From: Liolophura sinensis | Taxonomy: Eukaryota > Mollusca > Polyplacophora > Chitonida > Chitonidae | Assembly: GCF_032854445.1 (NCBI RefSeq) | Contig: NC_088301.1 | Span: 49,835,187 to 49,899,186, forward strand | Length of the DNA stretch: 64,000 nt | Direction: 5' to 3' | Part shown: positions 49,046 to 59,655 of the stretch, one piece after another | Layout: each line of letters opens with the position of its first letter | Position numbering within the stretch: position 1 is the stretch's first letter | Translations under genes and position numbers: made by a program | The notes under the pieces: generated by a model | Seen by the model: only the letters and a program-made list of their open reading frames with translations | Told to the model about the DNA's origin: nothing | Databases searched by the model: none

Positions 49046-52000
49046 CTGATTTGTATCGTCACTGTCCATATATTGTTTTGTGATTAACAGTCTGCGTCTG
49101 GTATTGTTGCATGGTATTGTCGAGTTCTCGCTCCACAAGTCATCACAATGTATGCAATTAAATCCATATTTACGGTGACAACGATCTTGTAGCATCAGTG
49201 TCAGTCTGATTTGGTCTCATGCAGGATATTCTGAACTAGAGAGATGGGATGAAAACATTCGCTGTTTTGTCTCAAGCGTTCTTGGCTACTATTTTACCGT
49301 TTATCAGCGAACAATACATTTGCCAAAAGGGCATTCAAGTATTTCGAATTTTGGGATGCAATATTGAAAATTGGACTCGCGCAATCAAGTCCTGGAACAT
49401 ATTATCAAAAATAATGTGATAGGTTTGCTTATGTGCCAGCGTTGCTTATAAGATATAATAACGTGTACTGAATAAAGACAGAAACCGAGTGGCTTTATCT
49501 CATTGACTTTCATTTTCAAAATCTTATAACTCAGAGGAAATACCAACCGACATAAAGGCAACGAACGATTCATACTCCGTTAACGGTTACCTCCCTTTAT
49601 ATGCTGCAGAATTCTATCAATAATAAAACAGTCTGTTATCACAGGCTGACTTTTTACATTGTTATATTCACTTCGTGATTTTATGCTTTCTGTGGAAACT
49701 AATGCTAAATCCAAAATTTATATTATCTTGATATATATTTGAGAGAATGCTTTCGAACCTGATGTACAAGAATCAAGAATGTAGACAGTACTGCAATCAA
49801 TGAATCATAAAATATATTACTGACGTTTGCCAAGTTGTGCAATGGAAAGATCGAGAATTATTCTTGATGCTTGAATTTGGTTTTGTTTTCCACATCATAA
49901 ATGTAAACATGGAAAATAAGCGATAGAAGATCTCACTTGGCAAGAAAAACGTAACAAGACAGTTAATCGACTTTGTCAAAAACCCATGCGGAAAACACGT
50001 TACAAGCCATGAAATATTTTGGTGAGTTTAGAGTTCCTCGGAATTTCCAAATTATTATCCTTTATCCGATTTATAGAAATTGCGTGAACTAACACGATAC
50101 GTCGTTATAGCTTACTACCCCTTAACTAGAAACCAAATATGTGGAAATGATTTTGGTTCACGTCATCATATTTTCATTATGAAGGCAATTCCCAATGAAA
50201 ACGCCTTAAAGTAGCAAAAGCTGCTTTTGACCCTGCTTTTGTCTTTTCATAAAACAAAAATTATAAATCGCATCACTCCAATTGTTCACACACATGTTCT
50301 TCATTAATTCTATTTCACATTCAAGTTAGTTTCACTTGTTTATCTGTATGAAAAAAATACACCTCACTGCTGCACCGAAGTGAGACGATTTCCCAACTAG
50401 GTGCAACGATTTCATTAGTATTTTTGACACCAACTATCGAACATACCATCTGTTCACAACATTTGAACCGCGCCGACATGTTTTGTGTATAACCATTAAA
50501 TGCTTTGGCAAACGTCTTTATTTTCTCGATATTATTCAGAACCTCCGAAGGAGTTATGTTGTTTTCAGATTGTTTTTGCTTGTCTGTGTGTCAGCAAATT
50601 TTTGGAATCAGTTATTGGCTAATTTGGATGCGACTTGGAGCACAGCTTGGCCATCAGGCAAACATCAATACGTTACATTTTAGTGGTGATCAGGATCTAA
50701 AACTGGATCCGGATAATTTTTAAGCGATTCTTTAATCATCACGTCTAATGTTTGTTTGCAACATTATATTTGAGCACGGATTTTGTCGAAAATTTGTACG
50801 CAACTTGCCCTTGGTACAGTCTTCAATCCCTTATATTTTGATGCTTTGCATCCTTTTTAAACGACCTTTCGACATTACCAAAATACCTGTTCATTTTTCA
50901 GACGTATGTACTGAAAAGGTTTTGATAAAATTTTGTGTTTAGCTTGGACATGGCTCATATACCAAGCAATCACATTTAGAGGGTGATCCCACATGTTTTA
51001 AACGATTCTCCACCATTGCGAGATAGGACACAAACGCAGGGTATTGTCCCCTTGTCGGTAGGATTGGATTTGTACATTTAGCTGTGGTGGGGGATTGCTC
51101 TGTCAAAGTGCATTTCTAGTATCAATATTAAAAGATCGATCATGGACAATTCATTAGTTACAGAAAACATACCGTGTATGCATACTAGGATTATTTCCAG
51201 TATGCCAACTGAAATTACCCTTTCTCGGGATTCTACATCTGATGTCGACTGTTTTCCACTATGTTGTACATTTCTCAGCTAAAACAATCGCAATTGATAT
51301 CAGGAGAAAATCGATTGTGAATTTACCAGTGTTTATTCTGCCAATTATTTATATCGTCACTGGGGCTTCACTGGCTCTCAACTATTAAGGCATGACCAAT
51401 AGCCTTCATGTGTGCTTGTCAGCAGTTTTAATCAAGGCACAAAATACAGCTAATAGAAAGCTTGAATCTTATAGTCTACGATATAAAAATTCAAAAAAGA
51501 ACTATATTTTATGCAATCAATGAAACATTTACATTTCTCTGGATATTGTTTATACGCTTTTATGTTAATTGATGCATTTAGCGGCAAAACGTCGATGTAC
51601 GAGTGCTTGTTTCAGGCCTAGATAAGTTTTCGCAGTTGTTATTTCATCGTGTTCATAATTAGTTTCTATCTCTGTTTCTGGACCGATTACGTAAAGCGAT
51701 TTTTGTATTAAGTAAAAATTTAAAACTTCATTATAAAAGGCAGGTCTCTGAAATGCAATCATATCTGTGATAACATAACATCATAAATACAAACAATCTT
51801 TGTACCTAATTTTAGTATACGGTTGAAAAATAGAGCACACATTTCAAATTTTGACAGAAGTTCGAATTGGTTTGTGACATTGGCTCCGCGTACGTAACAC
51901 AGCACACCTTGGGGACATAATTTCATAGTGTATGTTGTAACTATGAATAAAAATTGGTACCTGTGGTACTTTCCTGGCTTTGTACACAGCAAGAAGTACT

Positions 52001-52525
52001 TACCAGCCCGATGTATTGCAGTATTTTGCGATTGGGTGACGCGTCATGTCTGAAGTTTTTATTTGACGTTCCCATCATGAGTCTGCACTATAGATATGTG
52101 GTGTGACGTTCCCATGAGTTTGAAATGTATATATGTCGGCACTACACCAAGCAGACTACAAGGCACCAAATTAATGGAAGCGGATCACTCAGACTGAAAC
52201 AGTTGAATTGTTCCCGGCAAACTAAGCTGGCAATGCTATGCCAAGCGTGTTTTCCATTGTAACATGTTTATTATAACGTCTTGTCATTGACGTTTTTGAC
52301 AGATGCATGTTGCGAGAGTAATACTGGACCCTGTACCTACTGTTTTAAGTGTCAGAAGGTATCGACTTGACATCTAAATATAAAGAAAAGAGTGTTTTTG
52401 GTAAATCTTTGCAATGTGCACTGCATTAGTTTCACGATAAATCCCCAAAAAGCTCAGTTGCCAAGTGGTATAGGAACAAAAGTAAGGTGTACACAACGAT
52501 ATCCATACACAAGGTAAATATATTT
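49046..52525. other. Intergenic DNA downstream of gene B
   Basis: A short imperfect direct duplication near 52064-52135 repeats 'tgacgttcccat...gagt' and 'ATatatgt'. Motif-free short frames only. No gene was recognised. Confidence 0.45.
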
Positions 52526-52531
52526 TTTATT
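52526..52531 (-). terminator. Poly(A) signal for gene B
   Basis: AATAAA on the minus strand within 'ctcaataaaaaat'. It is the first canonical hexamer I find after the gene B stop at 53678, implying a 3' UTR of about 1.15 kb. Confidence 0.45.
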
Positions 52532-53384
52532 GAGTAATGTACCGTGCAAATATATTTGCTATTCACAAATGTCAAGATTTAACGAAGATATATATATATA
52601 TATACAACAAATTGTAACAAAGGGCATAGCATTATAAAATGGAAAATAAGTTAGGTGTGCAATGAACAAAAAAAACAAACAAAACAAAAACAAGAGTTCA
52701 AGGTGTATGTACAACATATATAAAGCATATCTGTGAAAGCTCATCCCAGGATTCCCTACCAATTCTTTTCTTTACGACAATAAACAATTCGACAGACCAA
52801 GAGCGATCAAAACAAAAGGTCGGGTTATAACAGCAAAGGAAACGTCTGTCAACACTGCTGGAAAACAGGGCAATTAAATTTAAATAGGGCTCACATTGTA
52901 AACTTACAAGTGTTTACTGTATGAGTCGCCGATATCCCACTCACAATAAAAAACAATGACAATGAGATTATTGGAACAATGCAACTCTGTACACAAAATA
53001 TAATTCTTAAGATATGCGTCTAGTGAATCTATTCACTCGCAGAGAAGTAGGATGAAGAGAACAATGACATTAAAATATTACTTTTCTCACAATTGAATAT
53101 CACTTCCGTAGAACGAACTAGCAGCCCTACTGTTACATTCGTCTTAAATACAAGCTGTAAGTTTGAAATGAATATTTCTATTGAGGCGAATTTTACAATG
53201 CCATTTTATACTTAGATAAACATTTTAAAATACGTAAGACTCATAAAAGTTCATTTTTGAATCTCATTATATGTTTTATGTTAATACCAGTCTGTGAGAA
53301 TTTCAGAACTTAAACTAAATAAGGGAATGGAAATTTAAACTGTTACTAAGTTAGGAAAGGCTTTGTGAAATTAGCTCATGGTCT

Positions 53385-53620
53385 TTACAACCAAGACGAC
53401 AGGTTTTTACACGTAATACCAAAACAATTCTGTCATTTATACAACGTTATGTATACCAAAAATCTGTAAACGTCATGACGATTCTAACTGCCTCACACTT
53501 AGCACGTTGTTTTACATCTGAGACAAAGGGTTTTTACACCTAATACGAAAACAATTCTTTCATTTACATAAAGTTATGTGTTCAGATCATGGCGATCCTA
53601 ACTGCCTTACACGTGTGTAT
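53385..53620. repeat. Tandem ~130-bp duplication in gene B 3' UTR region
   Basis: 'gacaggtttttacacgtaat...ccaaaacaattctgtcattta...cgttatgt...gacgattctaactgcc' recurs as 'aaagggtttttacacctaat...gaaaacaattctttcattta...agttatgt...ggcgatcctaactgcc'. Copies begin at about 53398 and 53525. Confidence 0.85.
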
Positions 53621-53677
53621 ATCTGTAAAATTGTTTCAAAACAAATGGAAGTCAGTTTGATTTTTGAGCTTGTCCAG

Positions 53678-54639
53678 CTATGATGTCTTCTTACACTGAA
53701 ATGCCTCAAACGTCTTGAGATCTGCTAACGGTGTAGGCTTTCTTGTCCACTCGATGACTTGCGATACGGTCAGAAACCAGACATCGCTGAGTTGAGTTAG
53801 TTTCTCTATAAACTCTTGCATTGCATCCAAGGCATGCGGTGTCTGCTTAAACCACGAGGCATGGACAAAAATTCCCAAAGGCGCTCGGTTTTTAGTGTAA
53901 TGCCGGAGAAAATTGTCTCGAAGGTATCTGAGAGCCATTTTTGTGGTTTTAGTTGGGACACATGAATCTGCCATTGAACATGCCCTACCGTCATTCCCAT
54001 ACAGTCGAGCAACGGGAACCTCCCACAAACCTGGATAGGACTTCTTTGGTCTTGGCTCCACGCTGCTATACTTGCAATCTACCGGGTAGTCAAGAGTGAA
54101 TGGCCAGACTGGAGAACGTTTGTCTCTCAACAAATGACCAGTGACCATAGAGGAGTCATACAAATAATTGAAGTCCTGTAGAACTTTGTATTGGTTGTCA
54201 CCTCCAATTTGCAAGAATGGTACTCTCATGCCCTTGATGTCAGCATAAGGAATGCCAGCTTTTATCACAAGTTCCTCTCGCATACCTTCTATTTCGTCCT
54301 TAAAATCATTATAGGTGGCTGTTGCCCACCACGAATGGGGGAATCGATAAGACTTACTGTGAGATGCAATCTCGTGGCCCATGTCATACAACTCCTTGAC
54401 TTTTCCAAAGTCGGTTCCCACCTTGGAAACGAAAAAGGTGGCTTTTATTGGGCATCCGTTGGGATTGGTTCTATCCTTTGTGAAAAGTTTACTGAAAAAT
54501 TGGAAATTTTCGTCGTTAACTTTGTCGTCGAAGGTAAGCATTATCATCTGAGGGACTTTCTTAACAGGTAGACCTCCAGGGATGTCTGGTCCAGGACACC
54601 GGCATGCTGGCAACTTGCATTTGTCTTTGGGACATTTTG
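53678..54639 (-). CDS. Chitin deacetylase-like gene B, exon 2 (CE4 domain)
   Basis: Complete CE4/NodB deacetylase exon, open to the stop at 53678-53680. The acceptor is 'ctgattttcag' at 54640-54641. Phase 1 joins exon 1 as a GCA codon and gives a 568-residue protein. A Cys-rich lead (KCPKDKCKLPACRCPG) precedes the domain. CE4 motifs are TFDD (284-287), HSKSY (342-346), MRVPF, YDSSM and GIFVH. The second histidine of the usual H-x3-H metal pair is Tyr346 (codon TAT, 54347-54349). Gene A has His here, so B may bind metal poorly or have a binding rather than catalytic role. PVDCKYSS also carries a Cys where gene A has Trp. The two domains are about three quarters identical by eye. The carboxy tail ends FEAFQCKKTS, four residues beyond gene A's expected end. 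Opposite-strand frames are shadows. Confidence 0.95.
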
Positions 54640-54939
54640 CTGAAAATCAGAACAAAAAATACAATTAAAGCCCAACAGTGTCTCTTAAAGACCAACTTAG
54701 AGTTTCACCACATGTGTAAGCATAAAGAGATACAGTATATATTCTGATTGGCTGGTGTGAGAGATAGGCATGCCCAGACTATGCCTTGCCTAAACTGAAT
54801 TTTAGGCATGGTACATTTATTCAAGCATGACCAAGGCTGCAAGATTTATCCCAGGAAAAACTCTCTCCCCTGTAACCAATGCGCGTCGATTTTGTATCCC
54901 TTCAAGATGGGACACGGCTTTACAACTTATTATAAGGAT

Positions 54940-55095
54940 ATTCCGCCTTTTATACGCTACTATTTAAGCATGAGCAGTTAGAACAAAACCCTAAACTAAC
55001 CAAACTGACAAGGATTTCACCAATCAGATATGATTATTTGCAAACTATAACACCGCCTACCCTGCTTTGGTTTCAATTTCCATAATATTGTCTGT
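54940..55095 (+). repeat. Dispersed family R1, copy 9
   Basis: Contains 'tacgctactatttaagcatg', 'gcagttagaacaaaacccta', 'aactgacaaggatttcacc', 'gattatttgcaaactataac' and 'tgctttggtttcaatttcca'. Within the gene B intron. Confidence 0.75.
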
Positions 55096-55634
55096 ACATT
55101 ATTAATATATTTAACAAATACAATATGCATGTGAAAATGTAATCGTTAGCGAAGTAATCAAATCAAGTTTTAAAACAATATCCGAAGTGAAATTCCAAAA
55201 GACCATTTTCAACAATAGTTCTGGTATTATAACCATTTTGACACGTCCAAAATTACAAAATATACACCAATGGTCTTATATCTTTGATATAAATGCCATT
55301 TCTTTTCCCTGCAAGACAAAGCTTGAGGGACATTTGTCTCTAATCAATAGTCCGACCAATCTTAAAAATGTCAGACCGTTCTTATACCAGTTTGTCGCGA
55401 ATCAGATCTGAATAGGGCCTATTCTCAACTGTTCGCCAAATCACGTTTTTTCTCCGTATTTTAGGAAGTAGGATTCTTTCTATCCTTTCTTAAACGAAAC
55501 AGCGATTGCGACTGATACAAAGGCCTTTCTTCGACTCTAGTCAAAAATAAGTTAGTGAACAGGGATACTACTGAAAAGTGCATAAAGTGACATTGCATTT
55601 CAGACCACAGATGTGCAGATTACTGTTCTAACAT

Positions 55635-55735
55635 GTGATACTTTGTTCAAAAGGCCGGATTTCACCGGTTTTGTGTGTGATCATTTGTCGTCGTTGCTCT
55701 GGTTTTACTCTTTGCTGTAGTATGTTTTTTTGGCG
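55635..55735 (+). repeat. Dispersed family R1, copy 10 (partial)
   Basis: The 3' half only: 'aggccggatttcaccggttt', 'gtgtgatcatttg', 'tcgtcgttgctctggtttta'. Within the gene B intron. Confidence 0.75.
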
Positions 55736-57651
55736 CGTCATAACAACTGGCCCTGACTGAACAATGATAATAAGATGTCCTATTTTTGTAACTTAAGGGA
55801 AAAGGGACTAAGTTATCATTGATGAAATGGATGCTGATTACGATATAAAAGTGCCAAATTACTAGAGCTGCAAATTTCTAATTGACTCCTTCAATCTAGA
55901 CCGATATTATTTGTTTAGAATGTATCGATTTATTCTTACATGTCTGACGTGTAAATGTACAAACACTTTAAATCAACAACGTCTGGCATTCGACTTGCGT
56001 CATGAATGCGTGCACATTTAAACTGCGTTATTATATTTACTTGTAAACAGATTAAAAAACAGAATATATGGCTTGCGCCACTGTGAAACAATTCTGCAAA
56101 ATTCTCTCGGCGAGTTTTACACGTAGTTTTGCACATAGATGGAAATCGCCTGCCTTGTTGGATCAAGGTAGTGTATCAGTTACATTCGGTATTAAAAACT
56201 GGTCCATTGAATTCATAATTTGGAACATTAACCGTAGATAAGATAATCGGAAATATAAACTTCTTTAAGGTGTGCACCCAAGCCTTCATCTTAACTCAAT
56301 GTAAACTTAAAAAACCGATTTGGTTAAAATGTAAAATTACTCTTTTACCAACTATGACGGAAAAACTTTAAAAAATAAATAATAGAAGGACACACTCAGA
56401 AATACATGGGTATTTACGTGTCGCTACGTGCTAACAGGAGCTTCTATTTTGTTTTCAGTTTCACTGTAGGGTTAAGGCCATTTTTGCCTGGTGTTAAAGT
56501 CATGTTGTCGAGAGAATAATAGCAATGGGAGTGCCAGAAACAAAAAGTCGACCTTCACTTAGAGCAAGACCGTTGACATTTACAGTTCACGGCGATTGCA
56601 ACTCAGGTTTACAGGGGTGAACCGAACTGTTCGAGGTGCTCAAGGGAACTTTAAATTGGCCAACAAGGCCACACCATACCCACAAAAGCGATGACGTGTG
56701 CGACCACACGTGCTTTCCTTGCAAACATTCTTTGTTTTCCTCACTTTCAGAGAGTTTGTCAATTAAACAGGGATTGAGACGGACACACAATTTGTATCAA
56801 GAATATATCGATTTTAACTACACCCAAAATAATCTCAAAATTACAAATCAAAGCTAACAGAGCTATTACAGAATATACAGTTCTCGTTTGCGCTTGTGTG
56901 AAAGTTCTGGTCATATAGTTTTATATTTGTGTAGAATGTATAACTGGTCTGAGGGGATTGAAATAATGATTGGCAGAAAAAGCCAGTATTATACCTTGAA
57001 AATAGTATAGGCCATAAATATCAAGTATTGGTCATGTATGTTCTTCAGTTAGGCAATACTGTAGATATATTACCCTTCAGTTCCATGTATGTTTTTGATC
57101 GACACCTGGAAGGCCTGGTGTAAAGGCAAATAATTCAAATAATGAGAATAATAATTATAATAATGATGAGTGTTTGATGCTTACTTGAAATATGAAGCTC
57201 AAGCCGGAGAGTTTGGCTCCTCAGTCTTATACATAAACATAGTATGTGCTTAAATATGAAATGCAACAAATACCGATTCTCCTTGTCTTTGCTTATTCTC
57301 ATTGGCTTTGCTGAGAATGATGTTTTGAACTTTGAAATGGTTATGACTTGTAAAGCCCCGAGTTTTCATCAAATCATAAATTGTTCATGCTAAATGTTGA
57401 ACAGTAGGAGGTATTTACATACGCAAATCTGATATTATATTAGTTTTAGGCTAGAAAGATTTTATTGACACTCTTTTGAGTAGGCTCCGTACATAAAAAT
57501 TTGATCTGTCCTCTTCCGAAAAACACTCATGTGATATAATACTTGGGTTTATTTCAACCAAAGCTCTGACTACACAACAAAATGTAGTAACATGGTTTTC
57601 CAAAGTCTTTTCAAAAACAAAACTAAAAAAGAAAAACGTAAATGTACGTAC

Positions 57652-58396
57652 CTTTGTTGACAGTGAGATTTTCTGCTGCTTCGGTTACTGTTGGTTTCGG
57701 TGTGGTCGATTTCACTTCTATTCCGTTTTGTTCCACAGCTTTCCTCTCCTTCCAAACTATTTGGGGTGTTCTGGGCGTTGAGCGCTTCTTCCACGGAGGC
57801 TGAGTAGGTTCCACGGCCGTCGTGATCGGTGCCCACGGGTCTGAAGGCCCACGGATGAGACGATGGTCATATCCAGCTGTTGTCTTCCTGGTTCTCCAAC
57901 CGTTGTCCGTCAGCTGACCGTGCCTAGGTTTCATAGTCGGTCTCGGTGTAACCTTTTTAGGTTTCCATGCAGGTTGGAACCAGCTTTGTGTTGTTTTCCG
58001 GGGTCTTGGCCACCAGGGGGCTGTTGTGGTGGTCGGTTGTGTCCACCAGGGCGATGTTGTGGGCATACGTCTTGGCCACCATGCAGATGTCGTTGCCATT
58101 TGCCAAGATATATAGTCATCATCCTCATCATCGTACAGGGGCATGTTTTCAGCTTCTAGGTCTTCTTCGTCTAGATCGCAAGATGCCTTTCCAGGCCAGT
58201 CGCATATACTGACTTTTGCATTAAAATGTAACCCAGGAGGGCACTGGAATTCATATTCGTATCCATATGTGCATATAAGAAACGTGGATGGGTCGTCTTC
58301 TTTGCAGACGTAGATGTTCTCATAGCCACCACAAGGCAATCGAGCAACAACCGTAGAAGTACTGACGAAAAATGCAACCAAAATAGATCGCATCAT
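57652..58396 (-). CDS. Chitin deacetylase-like gene B, exon 1 (signal peptide, CBM14-like domain)
   Basis: First coding exon, 248 codons plus one base, ending at the donor G|gtacgt. Residues 1-18 are a signal peptide (core ILVAFFVSTSTVVA, likely cut before RLP). Residues 22-73 are the CBM14-like chitin-binding domain with cysteines at 22, 31, 42, 52, 65 and 73 and the core FQCPPGLHFN...CDWP. The shifted second cysteine is the same as in gene A. An acidic stretch (DLDEEDLEAE, YDDEDDD) follows, which gene A lacks. Then comes a linker with repeated tryptophan pairs: SAWWPR, SPWWTQ, APWWPR. The islands QLTDNGW, PSDPWAPITT and RTPQIVWKERK match gene A. The product is predicted to be secreted. The frame running past the donor (to 57623) is intronic. 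The start is the first Met of the frame. A second Met follows directly. Confidence 0.93.
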
Positions 58397-59253
58397 TGTC
58401 TTAGTGAAAGTTTAACAGCAGAGGTAACGTGTGTGCAGCTCTATAAGATTAACAGGCGCTCATTTGCAGCAACGGGTCGGAAAAATGTGCTAATGACCGC
58501 GCTGTGTGAAAAGCTTCTCACGAGTGACATGGCACTGTCTAATGCCGTGCGCTTTAAAAAGAGACGCCGTCTATGGAGTCTGCCCACACAATAAGGTGGG
58601 TGACTCCTTCTTCAAATAACACGACATGGCTCGATTCCGTCAATTTGTGTGAATGGTTGATTGACGGGGGAGAGGAAGGGTGGCTCGGAAGTGTGTATTT
58701 CAACCATTTAGGCTGTGCTTTCTCCAAATTTTTTTACGAACACCAGAATGCAATATTGTTTACCAAAATATGTTTGTATAGCCGGGATGTTTATCTAACT
58801 AGTCACATGATTTATATTTGTCAGACTGAAGCATTAAGGATCTACCCTAGAAGCTTTTTAGGACAGGTTCTAGGCTCGTAATTTTCAAGCTTTTGGGCTT
58901 CAGTAAGAATTTTTAACCTCTGTACAAATTAATGAGTGATAAGCAAACGTAAATGCAGCATTAATCTAAATTGACTCAGAGCTTCAATGAATCATTGAAT
59001 GAATGTGACGTTATAACTGATCGTTTGTTGTGTCATTAATCTGATGTGTTAACTAAGAATGTAACTGGCAATACTTTGTTCTTAATTATAGAAACGGACC
59101 TGAAATTTTTGTGAGTGTAGTTTAGTTATCAAATTGACAGTACATTTGCTTATAAGTTAAAAAGATTAATTCCTTAGATTTATAGTTTATATCGTGAAAC
59201 AAATACAATCTTACCTTTATGCTAAAACAGCTTGAGGAACGGAGAAATTTCAG
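58397..59253. other. Region upstream of gene B
   Basis: This should hold the gene B promoter. The minus strand has only weak TATA-like text ('cttatagag' near 58441, 'tttttaaag' near 58552). No strong core promoter can be named. The plus frame 58573-58881 is motif-free. Confidence 0.4.
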
Positions 59254-59475
59254 TTCCCATATTCGTTATTCTTAGTCATGCTGCCAAAGAGGTAATTACA
59301 GCTACTTTTAAACTATTAAGTTTCAAATATAAACTCATAGCCTTTCTCAGTCTGCTTTCTGCTTAAATTTCTGCCCATATTCGTTATTCTTAATGATGCT
59401 TCTAAAGAGGTAATTACAGTTACATTTAAACTATAAAGTTTCAAATATAAACTCATAGCGTTTCTCAGCCTAATT
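59254..59475. repeat. Tandem ~118-bp duplication
   Basis: 'cccatattcgttattctta...aaagaggtaattacag...gtttcaaatataaactcata...tttctcag' occurs twice in direct order, starting at about 59256 and 59373. The second copy is only slightly diverged and is followed directly by R1 copy 11. Confidence 0.9.
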
Positions 59476-59489
59476 TCTGCATAAAATTA

Positions 59490-59655
59490 AATTCTGTGAA
59501 ATTTCTACCATTTACACGAACAGAAAGAAACTATAAATGAAAGCAAAATGACAAGAGGCCAGGTTTCACTTGTTAATGTGTGACCATTTTCCAAGTATCA
59601 CAAGGTTGCTATTGCAGTGGTTTTACTTGCTGTGTTGTGGTCTTTTTGTTTTATA
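59490..59655 (+). repeat. Dispersed family R1, copy 11
   Basis: Contains 'accatttacacgaacagaaa', 'aaaatgacaagaggccaggt', 'ttcacttgttaatgtgtgac' and 'tgcagtggttttacttgctg'. Confidence 0.78.

Larger units (their letters stand above)
54640..57651 (-). other. Gene B intron (about 3.0 kb)
   Basis: Donor G|gtacgt (57652/57651), acceptor ttttcag (54640), both phase 1, at exactly the same place in the protein as the gene A intron. It contains R1 copies at 54940 and 55640. No additional exon (such as LDLa) was recognised. Minus frames at 55936-56166 and 56587-56790 have cysteines but no domain pattern. Confidence 0.78.
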
